DNA of 8,515 nt from Methanosarcinaceae archaeon. GTDB lineage: Archaea; Halobacteriota; Methanosarcinia; Methanosarcinales; Methanosarcinaceae. Of this stretch, positions 1 to 6,634 are shown one piece after another (within the stretch, counting starts at the first letter, position 1; every line of letters begins with the position of its first letter). The notes beneath the pieces were generated by a model. That model ran no database searches, had not been told where the DNA came from, and saw only the letters and a list, made by a program, of their open reading frames with translations. The DNA is taken from contig JAFGOO010000010.1 of assembly GCA_016926455.1 (NCBI GenBank), forward strand, positions 1-8,515, in the 5' to 3' direction. The translations under genes were made by a program, and so were the position numbers.

Positions 1-48
1 AACGAGGGGAAGGGCTTGTGGACTTGTGAACGATGGTTCAAAGAATGA
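1..48 (+). CDS. possible C-terminal tail of an upstream gene (partial)
   Basis: Frame 1 is open from the first base and ends at TGA 46-48, reading NEGKGLWTCERWFKE. The mix of Trp, Cys and charged residues resembles real protein, and the 52-base gap to the next likely start would suit a co-directional neighbour. Fifteen codons are too few to identify a family. The radical SAM frame is also open back to base 2, so this tail could equally be chance. Function not recognised. Confidence 0.2.
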   Translation, partial: NEGKGLWTCERWFKE

Positions 49-100
49 AGCAAGAAGCTCCATGCGTAAGCGGGGAGTAGTTCACTATATACTGGTTATT

Positions 101-1783
101 ATGAAAGTCGTAATCGTAGATGGGTATGTGGACGAACCAGCATGTCTTGGTGTGCCTCCATACATATCCCCTTACCCTAGATACCTTGCAGGTGCACTTC
201 GAGAACGTAATATTTTGTGTAATGATATATTTTATATTACGATTGATCAACTGCGCACGGTTTCTGTTGACTATAGAGAAATCATTGAGTGTGCAGATAT
301 TGTGATTGTTATTGCAGGTATAACTGTGCCAGGTAAATACCTGCGTGCATCTCCAATCAAACCCTCTGAAATTGAGAATATTTTTAAGGCTGCATCTGGA
401 ATAAAGGTTCTCGGAGGGCCTATACGCCTTGGATTTAGTAAAGAAGGCGGAAGATCTGCTTCAAAGATTGGAATCGATGAGGAAGATGTGGTGCTGGCAC
501 AGGGTGATGTTGAAGCCCTTGTGTATGATCTGTTCCAAAACAGTTCTCATTTTTGCAATCCAGAAAAACTAGAACACCGTTTTAGGACCGTTGAGGAAGT
601 TGCACGGTGGGCTGTCAAAGGGACATTTATAATCAAACAGCATCCAGATTACCCACATCTCATGTGTGAATTAGAAACGTACCGTGGATGCGGTCGCAAA
701 AAACACTGTTCATTCTGTACAGAACCTTTCTACGGGGCATCCGACTATCGTGCAGTTCAGGATGTAATCTCAGAAGTAAACGCGCTATACGCGGCAGGTG
801 CCAGGTACTTCAGGATTGGGCGGCAGCCAGACCTGTTTACCTACCATGGCGTGGATAAAGGAGGGGATATTTTAGAACCCAATCCCGAGATTATCGATTC
901 GCTCTACAGGGGCATCCGTAATGCTGCACCAAAGTTGCGTGTTCTGCACATGGATAACGCAAACCCTGCAACAATTGCAGAATTTCCTGAAAGGTGCCGT
1001 GAAATTATGAAAACAATCATAAAATTTCATACACCAGGCGATGTGGCTGCGCTTGGGATGGAAAGTGCAGATCCAAGTGTGGTCATTGCCAACAATCTCA
1101 AAGCAATGCCAGATGATGTGTTTGATGCGATTAAGTTAATAAACGATGTTGGGGCAGCACGCGGAGAAAACGGCCTTCCAGAACTTTTACCTGGTTTGAA
1201 TTATGTTCATGGTCTGCGCGCTGAGACCAAGAAAACCTTTGAAATGAACTATGATTTCCTGAAACGAGTACTCGAGTCAGGTCTTCTTGTTCGGCGAATA
1301 AACATAAGACAGGTAATGGCATTTCCAGGAACTATGATGTATGGCAATGACACACTCGTAAAAAAAAACAAGAAACAGTTTTTGAAATACAAGGAAATGG
1401 TCCGAAGGGACATCGACCTGCCAATGCTTAGAAGAATTGTACCAACAGGAACTGTACTTCGTGAGGTTATGTGCGAGGTCAGCAACAATATAAGTTTTGG
1501 ACGCCAGCTTGGTTCGTATCCAATCCTTGTTGGCGTCCCAGAAAAACTCCAAACTGGAAAATTCATGGATGTAACAGTTACAGGACACGGTCACCGTTCA
1601 ATCACTGGTATACCATATCCTCTTGAAATAAACCACGCATCGTTTTCATTGATAAAAGAACTCCCAGGTGTTGGGAAAAAAAGGGCAGTAGAAATACTTC
1701 GGGGAGTACCCTATGAAGACGAGGAGGATTTCATAAAGAGGATTGATAATGGAAATGAGTTAATCCGGCATATAGTGATATGA
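101..1783 (+). CDS. radical SAM protein with N-terminal B12-binding-like domain, TRAM-like domain and C-terminal helix-hairpin-helix (COG1031-like)
   Basis: A 560-residue cytosolic Fe-S enzyme of unknown substrate. Residues 1-150 look like a Rossmann/cobalamin-binding-like domain starting MKVVIVDGYVDEPA. The radical SAM core follows (about 185-430), with Cys197, Cys203 and Cys206 in YRGCGRKKHCSFCTEP. This is CX5CX2C spacing rather than the usual CX3CX2C, so it is presumably the 4Fe-4S/SAM site with a longer first loop. Residues 467-511 resemble a TRAM domain, and 513-533 form a helix-hairpin-helix with PGVGKKRA at 522-529; both are nucleic-acid-binding folds. This order matches COG1031, an archaeal family with no settled function. 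An RNA- or DNA-directed modification is an inference. ATG 101 was chosen because the conserved fold begins there; the frame is open upstream (ATGs at 26 and 62), but that stretch does not look domain-like. No convincing Shine-Dalgarno precedes 101. It converges on the minus-strand gene with a 22-base gap. Confidence 0.9.
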   Translation: MKVVIVDGYVDEPACLGVPPYISPYPRYLAGALRERNILCNDIFYITIDQLRTVSVDYREIIECADIVIVIAGITVPGKYLRASPIKPSEIENIFKAASGIKVLGGPIRLGFSKEGGRSASKIGIDEEDVVLAQGDVEALVYDLFQNSSHFCNPEKLEHRFRTVEEVARWAVKGTFIIKQHPDYPHLMCELETYRGCGRKKHCSFCTEPFYGASDYRAVQDVISEVNALYAAGARYFRIGRQPDLFTYHGVDKGGDILEPNPEIIDSLYRGIRNAAPKLRVLHMDNANPATIAEFPERCREIMKTIIKFHTPGDVAALGMESADPSVVIANNLKAMPDDVFDAIKLINDVGAARGENGLPELLPGLNYVHGLRAETKKTFEMNYDFLKRVLESGLLVRRINIRQVMAFPGTMMYGNDTLVKKNKKQFLKYKEMVRRDIDLPMLRRIVPTGTVLREVMCEVSNNISFGRQLGSYPILVGVPEKLQTGKFMDVTVTGHGHRSITGIPYPLEINHASFSLIKELPGVGKKRAVEILRGVPYEDEEDFIKRIDNGNELIRHIVI

Positions 1784-1805
1784 AACCATTTTTATGATCC
1801 GAAAA

Positions 1806-2834
1806 CTAGCCAACCAATTTTCTTATAAGTTCAGTATCCTTGAGTATCTTGGCACTTACAAAACTACCAACCAGAATATTCATGTAAAAAGTAAGTGCAC
1901 GCCATGCCACCACAGTGATCCCAAGCAGGGACGAAGTCACAAAAACAGAGAACAGAGGGGTAGCCCCCAATTCTGCCACACCACTGGCACCCGGCGTCGC
2001 AGGTAAGACCATAAAGATGGAAAGTAGCACCTGGGCTGCAAAGGCGATAATAATGGAAGGGTTTTGATTAAGTCCTATAAGGATTATCGGTAGCATCGTA
2101 TACTCAACAGTCCAGGATAAAAGAGTACATATTAAGCCGCACAAAAGTCCTCTTCGACCTTTTGTCAAAAACAACCATACACTATTATGAAATTGTTCAA
2201 GTTCCGAATCAAGCCTTTCGAGTACAAGTGAAAGTGAAGTGTCTGTTCTTTTACCAAGGATACCTGCTATTCGGTAAACAACTGCATGCATGAACGCTCT
2301 TCTATGTTCCGGTTTCCACATTCCGTAAAGAAACAATAAAATAATTGAAATAATAAGGACATCTGCCAAAACGAATAATGTATCGAATTTATAATTCGAC
2401 AGAATGTCACGAAAGATATACAATGCAAAAGGTGCAGCAGCCAATAGCAAAATCGCATCCAACAGCCTTTCGCAGAAAACTACAGAAGTCGCACGCCCAA
2501 TTGGTATCCTATTCTGGTGCAACAGGTGGATTCTTAAAGGTTCACCACCAGCAGATGAAGGGGTAACTGCCGCGGCAAGTGTACCGGAAATCGCAATCTC
2601 AATAGACCGTAAAGAGTTTAGTTCATAGCCAAGAGCCTTACACATGAATTTTGTTCGTATACCCAGTATCACATAAGAAAATGCATGCAAAGCAGCCGCA
2701 GCAAAAAAATATTCATATCTAATGTGCAGAATTGCATCAATGGTCGTTGGATCTATTGTAAGCGCAAGAACCACTACGATTGAAAATACGCTTATCATGA
2801 GAGACAATGTTAGCCATTTTCTAAACTTGTTCAT
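1806..2834 (-). CDS. UPF0104 / LPG-synthase-TM family polytopic membrane protein (flippase-like)
   Basis: A 342-residue integral membrane protein. Hydrophobic segments lie at about 7-25, 41-59, 81-95, 125-141, 151-172, 229-255, 261-280, 291-309 and 311-331. Family signatures are TPSSAGGEPLR (91-101), ERLLDAILL (122-130) and LPATPGASGVAE (277-288), all typical of the lysylphosphatidylglycerol-synthase transmembrane (PF03706/UPF0104) superfamily. Length fits a stand-alone family member; the soluble lysyl-transfer domain of bacterial MprF is absent, so phospholipid aminoacylation is unlikely. In archaea related membrane domains occur in glycosylation proteins such as AglD, so a role in handling lipid-linked sugars or envelope lipids is plausible but unproven. 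It starts 29 bases after the nucleotidylyltransferase stop and is probably co-transcribed. No clear Shine-Dalgarno is visible upstream of the ATG. Confidence 0.88.
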   Translation of the reverse strand: MNKFRKWLTLSLMISVFSIVVVLALTIDPTTIDAILHIRYEYFFAAAALHAFSYVILGIRTKFMCKALGYELNSLRSIEIAISGTLAAAVTPSSAGGEPLRIHLLHQNRIPIGRATSVVFCERLLDAILLLAAAPFALYIFRDILSNYKFDTLFVLADVLIISIILLFLYGMWKPEHRRAFMHAVVYRIAGILGKRTDTSLSLVLERLDSELEQFHNSVWLFLTKGRRGLLCGLICTLLSWTVEYTMLPIILIGLNQNPSIIIAFAAQVLLSIFMVLPATPGASGVAELGATPLFSVFVTSSLLGITVVAWRALTFYMNILVGSFVSAKILKDTELIRKLVG

Positions 2835-2863
2835 GCCAATAAAATATAGTATTAAATGTGTTT

Positions 2864-4042
2864 TTAAGAGCCGTTGTCTGAAAAATCCAATTTTGGATTA
2901 ATAAGGTCTTCACTGACACGTGAACCTTTTCTTATTGTCATTTTTGGCCAGATTTTAATATTTGAATGTATTGTTACATTATCGCCAATAGTTACTTTTG
3001 GCCCTATTACGGTACCATTTTCAAGACTACAATTTTGTCCGATCACTGTATTCTTATCTATAATTGAACCTGAAATTTTTGAGTTCTCCCCAACGGTCAC
3101 ATCGTTGAATATATATGCTGATAAGATTCTGGAATCGTCCTTAATCACGCAGTTTGCACTTATTACGGTGTACGGTCCAATCAGAACGTTATCTCCAATA
3201 GTCACGTTTTCCCCGATAACAATTGGTCCTACAATCGCTGAATTTGATCCAATTGATACATTATGTTCTACCCTCAAGGGACCTTTGATGCGCGCATCTT
3301 TCGTTTTGAAATGTCCTCCAATCGTAGTTTCTGGCAGGAATTCAAGCATCCAGCGCTGTGCCTGCCGGTATGCTGCAGGACTTCCTACATCTGTCCATTG
3401 TCCACTGACAAGCAGACCATTTATTTTTTTACCTTTGGCTAGAATTGCGGGAAATAAATCTTTTGCAAAATCATATTTAGTATTTGATGGGATCCAATCA
3501 AATATTTCGGGGTTGCACATGTATATGCCTGTACTTGCCAGATTACTGAATATCTCACCAGGCCCGGGTTTTTCCAAAAAGCGATGTATTCGGTTATTGA
3601 CATCCATGTCGGCGATACCAAATTCCCGTGGGTCGTCAATTGATATCAACCCTATTGTCACTAGCGAATCGGCCATAATGTGGAATCTGTACATTTCACG
3701 TAGATTCAGGTTCAGTACATGATCTCCACCAAGTACAATGAATGGCTCATTGCGGAGGAGTTCTTCAGCGTTTTTTACGCCTCCGGCAGTTCCTAACCTT
3801 TCATCCTCGTACACATAATCGATATGTACACCAAACATGCGTCCATCCCCCAATTCCATCTCTATCATTTCGGCCATATATCCGAGTGTTACCACAATGT
3901 CGGTAAAGCCTTCCTTTGCAAGATGTTCGACTAAATGCACAACAGATGGTTTATTTAATATAGGTATACTTGGTTTTGGCCTTTCAAATGTTAATGGGCG
4001 CAGTCTTGTGCCCTCCCCGCCACACATAATACATGCTTTCAT
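2864..4042 (-). CDS. sugar-phosphate nucleotidylyltransferase (NDP-sugar pyrophosphorylase) with hexapeptide-repeat C-terminus
   Basis: A 392-residue cytosolic enzyme predicted to condense a sugar-1-phosphate with an NTP, giving NDP-sugar and pyrophosphate. The N-terminal Rossmann-like catalytic domain (1-235) carries the signature GGEGTRLRPLTFERPKP (8-24), GTAGGVK (84-90), the metal-site GGD (105-107), EFG (140-142), EKP (157-159), STGIY (170-174) and WTDVGSP (216-222). Residues about 252-375 are imperfect hexapeptide repeats (IGENVTIGDNVLIG and similar) forming a left-handed beta-helix, as in mannose-1-phosphate guanylyltransferases and archaeal bifunctional sugar-1-P enzymes. Sugar and nucleotide specificity cannot be read from sequence; mannose-1-phosphate guanylyltransferase is my first guess and glucose-1-phosphate thymidylyl/uridylyltransferase the alternative. 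It is the first gene of a two-gene minus-strand unit with the flippase-like protein, pointing to glycan or S-layer/lipid glycosylation. A TATA-like box about 27 bases upstream suggests a leaderless or nearly leaderless mRNA. Confidence 0.92.
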   Translation of the reverse strand: MKACIMCGGEGTRLRPLTFERPKPSIPILNKPSVVHLVEHLAKEGFTDIVVTLGYMAEMIEMELGDGRMFGVHIDYVYEDERLGTAGGVKNAEELLRNEPFIVLGGDHVLNLNLREMYRFHIMADSLVTIGLISIDDPREFGIADMDVNNRIHRFLEKPGPGEIFSNLASTGIYMCNPEIFDWIPSNTKYDFAKDLFPAILAKGKKINGLLVSGQWTDVGSPAAYRQAQRWMLEFLPETTIGGHFKTKDARIKGPLRVEHNVSIGSNSAIVGPIVIGENVTIGDNVLIGPYTVISANCVIKDDSRILSAYIFNDVTVGENSKISGSIIDKNTVIGQNCSLENGTVIGPKVTIGDNVTIHSNIKIWPKMTIRKGSRVSEDLINPKLDFSDNGS

Positions 4043-4064
4043 AAATCTTGTAATGTTTTTTTTG

Positions 4065-4073
4065 CTTATATTA
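4065..4073 (-). promoter_or_regulatory. TATA-like box for the nucleotidylyltransferase/flippase-like unit
   Basis: Read on the minus strand this is TAATATAAG, centred about 27 bases upstream of the ATG at 4042. The normal archaeal TATA-to-start distance would place transcription initiation at or just before the start codon, giving a leaderless message. That agrees with the lack of a Shine-Dalgarno. A second AT-rich candidate (TTATAA, 4081-4086) lies further upstream. No clear BRE is visible, and AT-rich background makes chance matches common. Confidence 0.4.
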
Positions 4074-4113
4074 GTAGCGATTATAAGTTAATATTGATTT
4101 AATCGTTATCAGG

Positions 4114-4124
4114 TAATTATAATA
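4114..4124 (+). promoter_or_regulatory. TATA-like box upstream of the candidate structured RNA
   Basis: TAATTATAATA, centred near 4119. The archaeal spacing of about 25-27 bases predicts a transcript start near 4145, which is where the paired element at 4147-4250 begins. The coincidence in position is the main support; the motif alone is weak in such AT-rich DNA. Confidence 0.35.
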
Positions 4125-4146
4125 CGGTCACATCATTTTTGTTATT

Positions 4147-4250
4147 AACCACCACTTACGACTGATGGGGTGCAGGAGTATGATTCATCCCATGTCTAAA
4201 AAACATCTCTAACCCTGCACCCAATTAATCGTAAATGAAAGTTTGGTGTT
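4147..4250 (+). ncRNA. candidate structured RNA or cis-regulatory leader (long imperfect hairpin)
   Basis: The arms pair over a long stretch: 4150-4154 with 4244-4248 (5 bp), 4156-4161 with 4229-4234 (TTACGA/TCGTAA, 6 bp), 4163-4166 with 4224-4227 (4 bp including one G-U), and 4168-4176 with 4214-4222 (GGGTGCAGG/CCTGCACCC, 9 bp). The loop of about 37 bases has a small 4-bp hairpin (4192-4195/4203-4206). The G-U pair would become C/A on the minus strand, which slightly favours a plus-strand RNA, as does the TATA-like box about 27 bases upstream. It could be a free small RNA, part of a long acs leader, or a dispersed palindromic repeat. It matches no RNA family that I recognise. Confidence 0.45.
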
Positions 4251-4289
4251 CAATACAAATAGATTTGATAACCACAAAAAATAGGTCGA

Positions 4290-4301
4290 CTTTTATATTT
4301 A
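4290..4301 (+). promoter_or_regulatory. acs: distal TATA-like box, possible acs promoter
   Basis: CTTTTATATTTA is the best match to the archaeal box A in this intergenic region. It predicts a start near 4322 and therefore an acs leader of about 240 bases. The preceding bases (ATAGGTCGA) offer no clear BRE. It may compete with, or be replaced by, the proximal candidate near 4513. Confidence 0.4.
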
Positions 4302-4458
4302 AGTACGGAACAAATGTTGCAAATAATAGTATGGAATTTCAAATCATCATGGCTATTCTATGCGAAAAATATTTTCAAATCGTTCTATTATTATGAAAAT
4401 AAGTCCAAAAACTATGCGATTTAACTATTAGTTGAAAAGCTAATTGAATTTTTTCTTT

Positions 4459-4541
4459 TTGATAGCCAAAACAAATGCTAATCTATTTATGTTAATCGTT
4501 ATGTTTATGAATAATTATTATAGAACAACTACAGCTATCAA
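4459..4541 (+). repeat. 8-bp inverted repeat just upstream of the acs ribosome-binding site
   Basis: TTGATAGC at 4459-4466 is perfectly complementary to GCTATCAA at 4534-4541. The left arm can also pair with GGCTATT at 4351-4357 (ATAGCC at 4462-4467), so two exclusive pairings are possible within a long leader. Eight-base repeats arise by chance in a region of this size, so regulatory meaning is tentative. Confidence 0.25.
4504..4522 (+). promoter_or_regulatory. acs: proximal AT-rich TATA-like segment upstream of acs
   Basis: TTTATGAATAATTATTATA could place transcription start near 4540-4545, giving a short leader that still contains the ribosome-binding site at 4556-4561. It is a poorer box A than the distal candidate and is low-complexity sequence, so confidence is limited. 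Confidence 0.25.
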
Positions 4542-4555
4542 GTCAATAAAAAGTT

Positions 4556-4561
4556 GGTGAT
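4556..4561 (+). promoter_or_regulatory. acs: acs Shine-Dalgarno
   Basis: GGTGAT matches the core of the archaeal 16S-complementary GGAGGTGATC and lies three bases before ATG 4565. The spacing is slightly short, but it supports this start over later Met codons. Confidence 0.6.
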
Positions 4562-4564
4562 GGT

Positions 4565-6514
4565 ATGGAAGAAAAAATCAATATACCACTGAATGGGATG
4601 TATGTATTCAAGCCTCATGAAGAATTTGTAAAAAAAGCTAATATTAACGATCCCTCCGTTTATGAAAGAGCAGAATATGATTTTTTAGGATTCTGGGAAG
4701 AACTGGCAGAGAATATCGATTGGTTTAATAAATGGGATGATGTATTGAAGTGGGAACCACCGCATGCAGAGTGGTTTTTGGGGGGGAAACTGAATGCTTC
4801 ATACAATTGCCTTGACCGACATATTGACAAACTGGGTGACAAGATTGCCATTTTATGGGAAGGTGAGACGGGTGAACTACGCACATACACCTATAGCGAA
4901 CTTCTGGCTGCAACTTCACGGTTTGCAAGTGCCCTAAAAAACCTCGGTGTCAAAAAAGGTGACATTGTCACCATATACTTACCCATGATTCCCGAGGCTG
5001 TGATTTCAATGCTTGCCTGTGCCAGGATCGGTGCACCTCATAGCGTGGTTTTTGCTGGATTCTCAGCTGATTCACTTGCCCAGCGTATAAACGATGCAGG
5101 TAGCAAATTACTCATCACGTGCGATGGTTATTGCCGTCGTGGCAAGGTACTTAACCACAAAGGAAAGAGCGATGATGCCCTGAGTAAGTCCGAATTTATT
5201 GAAAAAGTGGTTGTGGTCCAACATGAAAACAATGATGTAAGTATGGAGCCTGGTAGGGATGTGTGGTGGCACGACATTGTCAAATCCTCGGACCCTTCCT
5301 GTGAGCCGGAGGTCATGGATTCGGAAGATATGCTCTTTTTGATGTACACAAGCGGTACAACTGGAAATCCTAAGGGTGTAGTTCATACCACCGGTGGCTA
5401 TATGGTAGGGACCTACATCACATCCAACTGGATATTTGACCTCAAAGAAGATGACATCTACTGGTGTACGGCAGATGTTGGCTGGATTACAGGTCACTCG
5501 TATCTTGTCTATGGTCCTCTCTCAAACGGTGCAACTGTTCTGATGTACGAAGGAGCCCCAGATTATCCGGATAAAAACAGGTTTTGGGATATAATTGAAA
5601 AGCACAAGGTTAGTATATTCTACACTGCACCTACTGTAATACGAACGTTCATGAAATGGGGTACACACTGGGTCTATAAACATGACCTTTCAACGTTACG
5701 CTTGATTGGTTCCGTGGGTGAACCAATTAATCCCAGTGCTTGGTTGTGGTACTATGAGACAATTGGTGGTGGTAGGTGCCCGCTTGTTGATACTTGGTGG
5801 CAGACCGAGACAGGTATGATACTCATCACACCTCTTCCTGGTATAACCGACCTAAAACCCGGGAGTGCAACAAGACCTTTTCCAGGAATAAAGGCTGTAG
5901 TGCTTGATGATTTTGGAAACGAGTTAGTGGACGGTACTGGAGGTCATCTGGCGGTAAAAACACCTTGGCCCAGCATGATGAGGACGATATACAATGATGA
6001 GCAGCGTTTTATAGATACATACTGGAGTAAGTGGGGTCTTGAGACGTACTTATCAAGCGATGGGGCACGTCTGGACAAGGATGGTTATTTCTGGATACGT
6101 GGACGTGAGGACGACGTTATAATGGTCGCAGGACACCGTCTCGGGTCAGCTGAAATTGAAAGCGGTCTAGTGTCCCATCCTCTGGTAGCAGAAGCTGCTG
6201 TAATTGGTAGATTCGACGATATTAAAGGGCAGTCCATCTTTTGCTATGTAACACTTGAATCCGGGGCAGTTGAGTGTGAGGAACTTAGAGGAGAATTAGT
6301 TGACCATGTTATAGAGGAAGTTGGACCTATTGCTCGCCCGAAGGGTATTGTATTTGTAGATGAAATGCCGAAGACCAGAAGTGGTAAGATTATGCGACGG
6401 GTTTTGAAAGCCATTGCAAATGGAGAGGAGCTGGGGGACGTTACAACACTTCAGGATCCAACAGTTGTTGAGGACCTGAGAAGAAAGGTTGAATCGTTTT
6501 TTGAGAGGTGTTGA
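4565..6514 (+). CDS. acs: acetyl-CoA synthetase, AMP-forming
   Basis: A 649-residue cytosolic enzyme of full family length that converts acetate, ATP and CoA to acetyl-CoA, AMP and PPi. Visible motifs in order: CoA-site Arg191/Arg192 in CRRGK, the ATP-binding loop YTSGTTGNPKG (261-271), WITGHSY and GSVGEP of the acyl pocket, DTWWQTETG (409-417) whose Trp412 caps the pocket and restricts substrates to acetate/propionate, Asp499 in SSDGARLD, the GREDDVIMVAGHRLG hinge/CoA loop, and PKTRSGKIMRR with catalytic Lys608. Relative to well-studied bacterial Acs, the loop reads MVAGHR rather than NVSGHR and SSDG replaces TGDG; these look like lineage variation rather than damage. In a methanogen-type cell it would feed acetate into acetyl-CoA for biosynthesis or methanogenesis; in an ANME-type cell direction and role are less certain. 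It is monocistronic by layout, with a long AT-rich upstream region and a terminator-like structure downstream. Confidence 0.96.
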   Translation: MEEKINIPLNGMYVFKPHEEFVKKANINDPSVYERAEYDFLGFWEELAENIDWFNKWDDVLKWEPPHAEWFLGGKLNASYNCLDRHIDKLGDKIAILWEGETGELRTYTYSELLAATSRFASALKNLGVKKGDIVTIYLPMIPEAVISMLACARIGAPHSVVFAGFSADSLAQRINDAGSKLLITCDGYCRRGKVLNHKGKSDDALSKSEFIEKVVVVQHENNDVSMEPGRDVWWHDIVKSSDPSCEPEVMDSEDMLFLMYTSGTTGNPKGVVHTTGGYMVGTYITSNWIFDLKEDDIYWCTADVGWITGHSYLVYGPLSNGATVLMYEGAPDYPDKNRFWDIIEKHKVSIFYTAPTVIRTFMKWGTHWVYKHDLSTLRLIGSVGEPINPSAWLWYYETIGGGRCPLVDTWWQTETGMILITPLPGITDLKPGSATRPFPGIKAVVLDDFGNELVDGTGGHLAVKTPWPSMMRTIYNDEQRFIDTYWSKWGLETYLSSDGARLDKDGYFWIRGREDDVIMVAGHRLGSAEIESGLVSHPLVAEAAVIGRFDDIKGQSIFCYVTLESGAVECEELRGELVDHVIEEVGPIARPKGIVFVDEMPKTRSGKIMRRVLKAIANGEELGDVTTLQDPTVVEDLRRKVESFFERC

Positions 6515-6556
6515 GGTACTAGAAGAAAAGATTGAAAGGTAAATAAAAATCGTTTT

Positions 6557-6634
6557 TTGTGGGTGTCCATATTTGCTGATGGCGTCCACAATTTTTTCAG
6601 CAATAAATCTGAAAAATTGTGGGTATCCTTTTTT
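6557..6634 (+). terminator. terminator-like hairpin after acs, overlapping an alternative hairpin
   Basis: The downstream hairpin pairs 6586-6600 (CCACAATTTTTTCAG) with 6609-6622 (CTGAAAAATTGTGG): 14 bp with one bulged T, an 8-base loop, then six Ts at 6629-6634. The upstream alternative pairs 6557-6567 with 6581-6591 (11 consecutive pairs in RNA, three of them wobble) and shares 6586-6591 with the first, so both cannot form at once. The arms also make a direct repeat, TTGTGGGTGTCC (6557-6568) and TTGTGGGTATCC (6617-6628). Archaeal termination mostly needs U-tracts, so the hairpin may also protect the 3' end. Confidence 0.5.

Larger units (their letters stand above)
4099..4502 (+). repeat. 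11-base direct repeat TTAATCGTTAT (4099-4109 and 4492-4502)
   Basis: Two identical copies lie about 57 bases from the minus-strand gene start and about 63 bases from the acs start; a related TTAATCGTAAA lies at 4225-4235 in the hairpin arm. It could be an operator shared by the divergent genes, but AT-rich chance similarity is a serious alternative. Confidence 0.2.
4043..4564. other. 522-base divergent intergenic region
   Basis: AT-rich spacer between the divergent nucleotidylyltransferase and acs starts. It holds a TATA-like box for the minus-strand unit, a TATA-like box followed by a long imperfect hairpin (4147-4250), a strong TATA-like box near 4292, an 8-base inverted repeat at 4370-4377/4394-4401, another at 4459-4466/4534-4541, and an 11-base direct repeat (4099-4109 and 4492-4502). 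A 21-codon open frame (4331-4396, MEFQIIMAILCEKYFQIVLLL) is the only short ORF of note and is not well supported. No tRNA-like cloverleaf was seen. Confidence 0.7.

Noticed and set aside
26..100. N-terminal extension of the radical SAM protein from ATG 26 or 62
   Set aside because: The extension lacks domain character, and the conserved first strand begins at ATG 101; there is no better ribosome-binding site upstream.
1249..1594. Two overlapping 105-codon minus-strand frames inside the radical SAM gene
   Set aside because: They lie opposite the conserved coding sequence, have no recognisable domain, and overlap each other.
1784..1805. Bidirectional terminator between the convergent genes
   Set aside because: Only a T5 run on plus and a T4 run on minus are present in 22 bases, without a stem; not enough to call.
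2874..3722. 282-codon open frame antisense to the nucleotidylyltransferase
   Set aside because: Its repeated Pro-Ile-Val pattern is the mirror of the hexapeptide repeats on the other strand; the minus-strand protein has full catalytic motifs.
4147..4250. tRNA or C/D-box guide RNA at the long hairpin
   Set aside because: There is no cloverleaf or T-loop consensus, and CTGATGG is not a proper C box with correctly ordered D boxes.
5108..5497. 129-codon minus-strand frame inside acs
   Set aside because: It is a shadow of a strongly conserved gene containing the ATP-binding loop; the translation is not protein-family-like.
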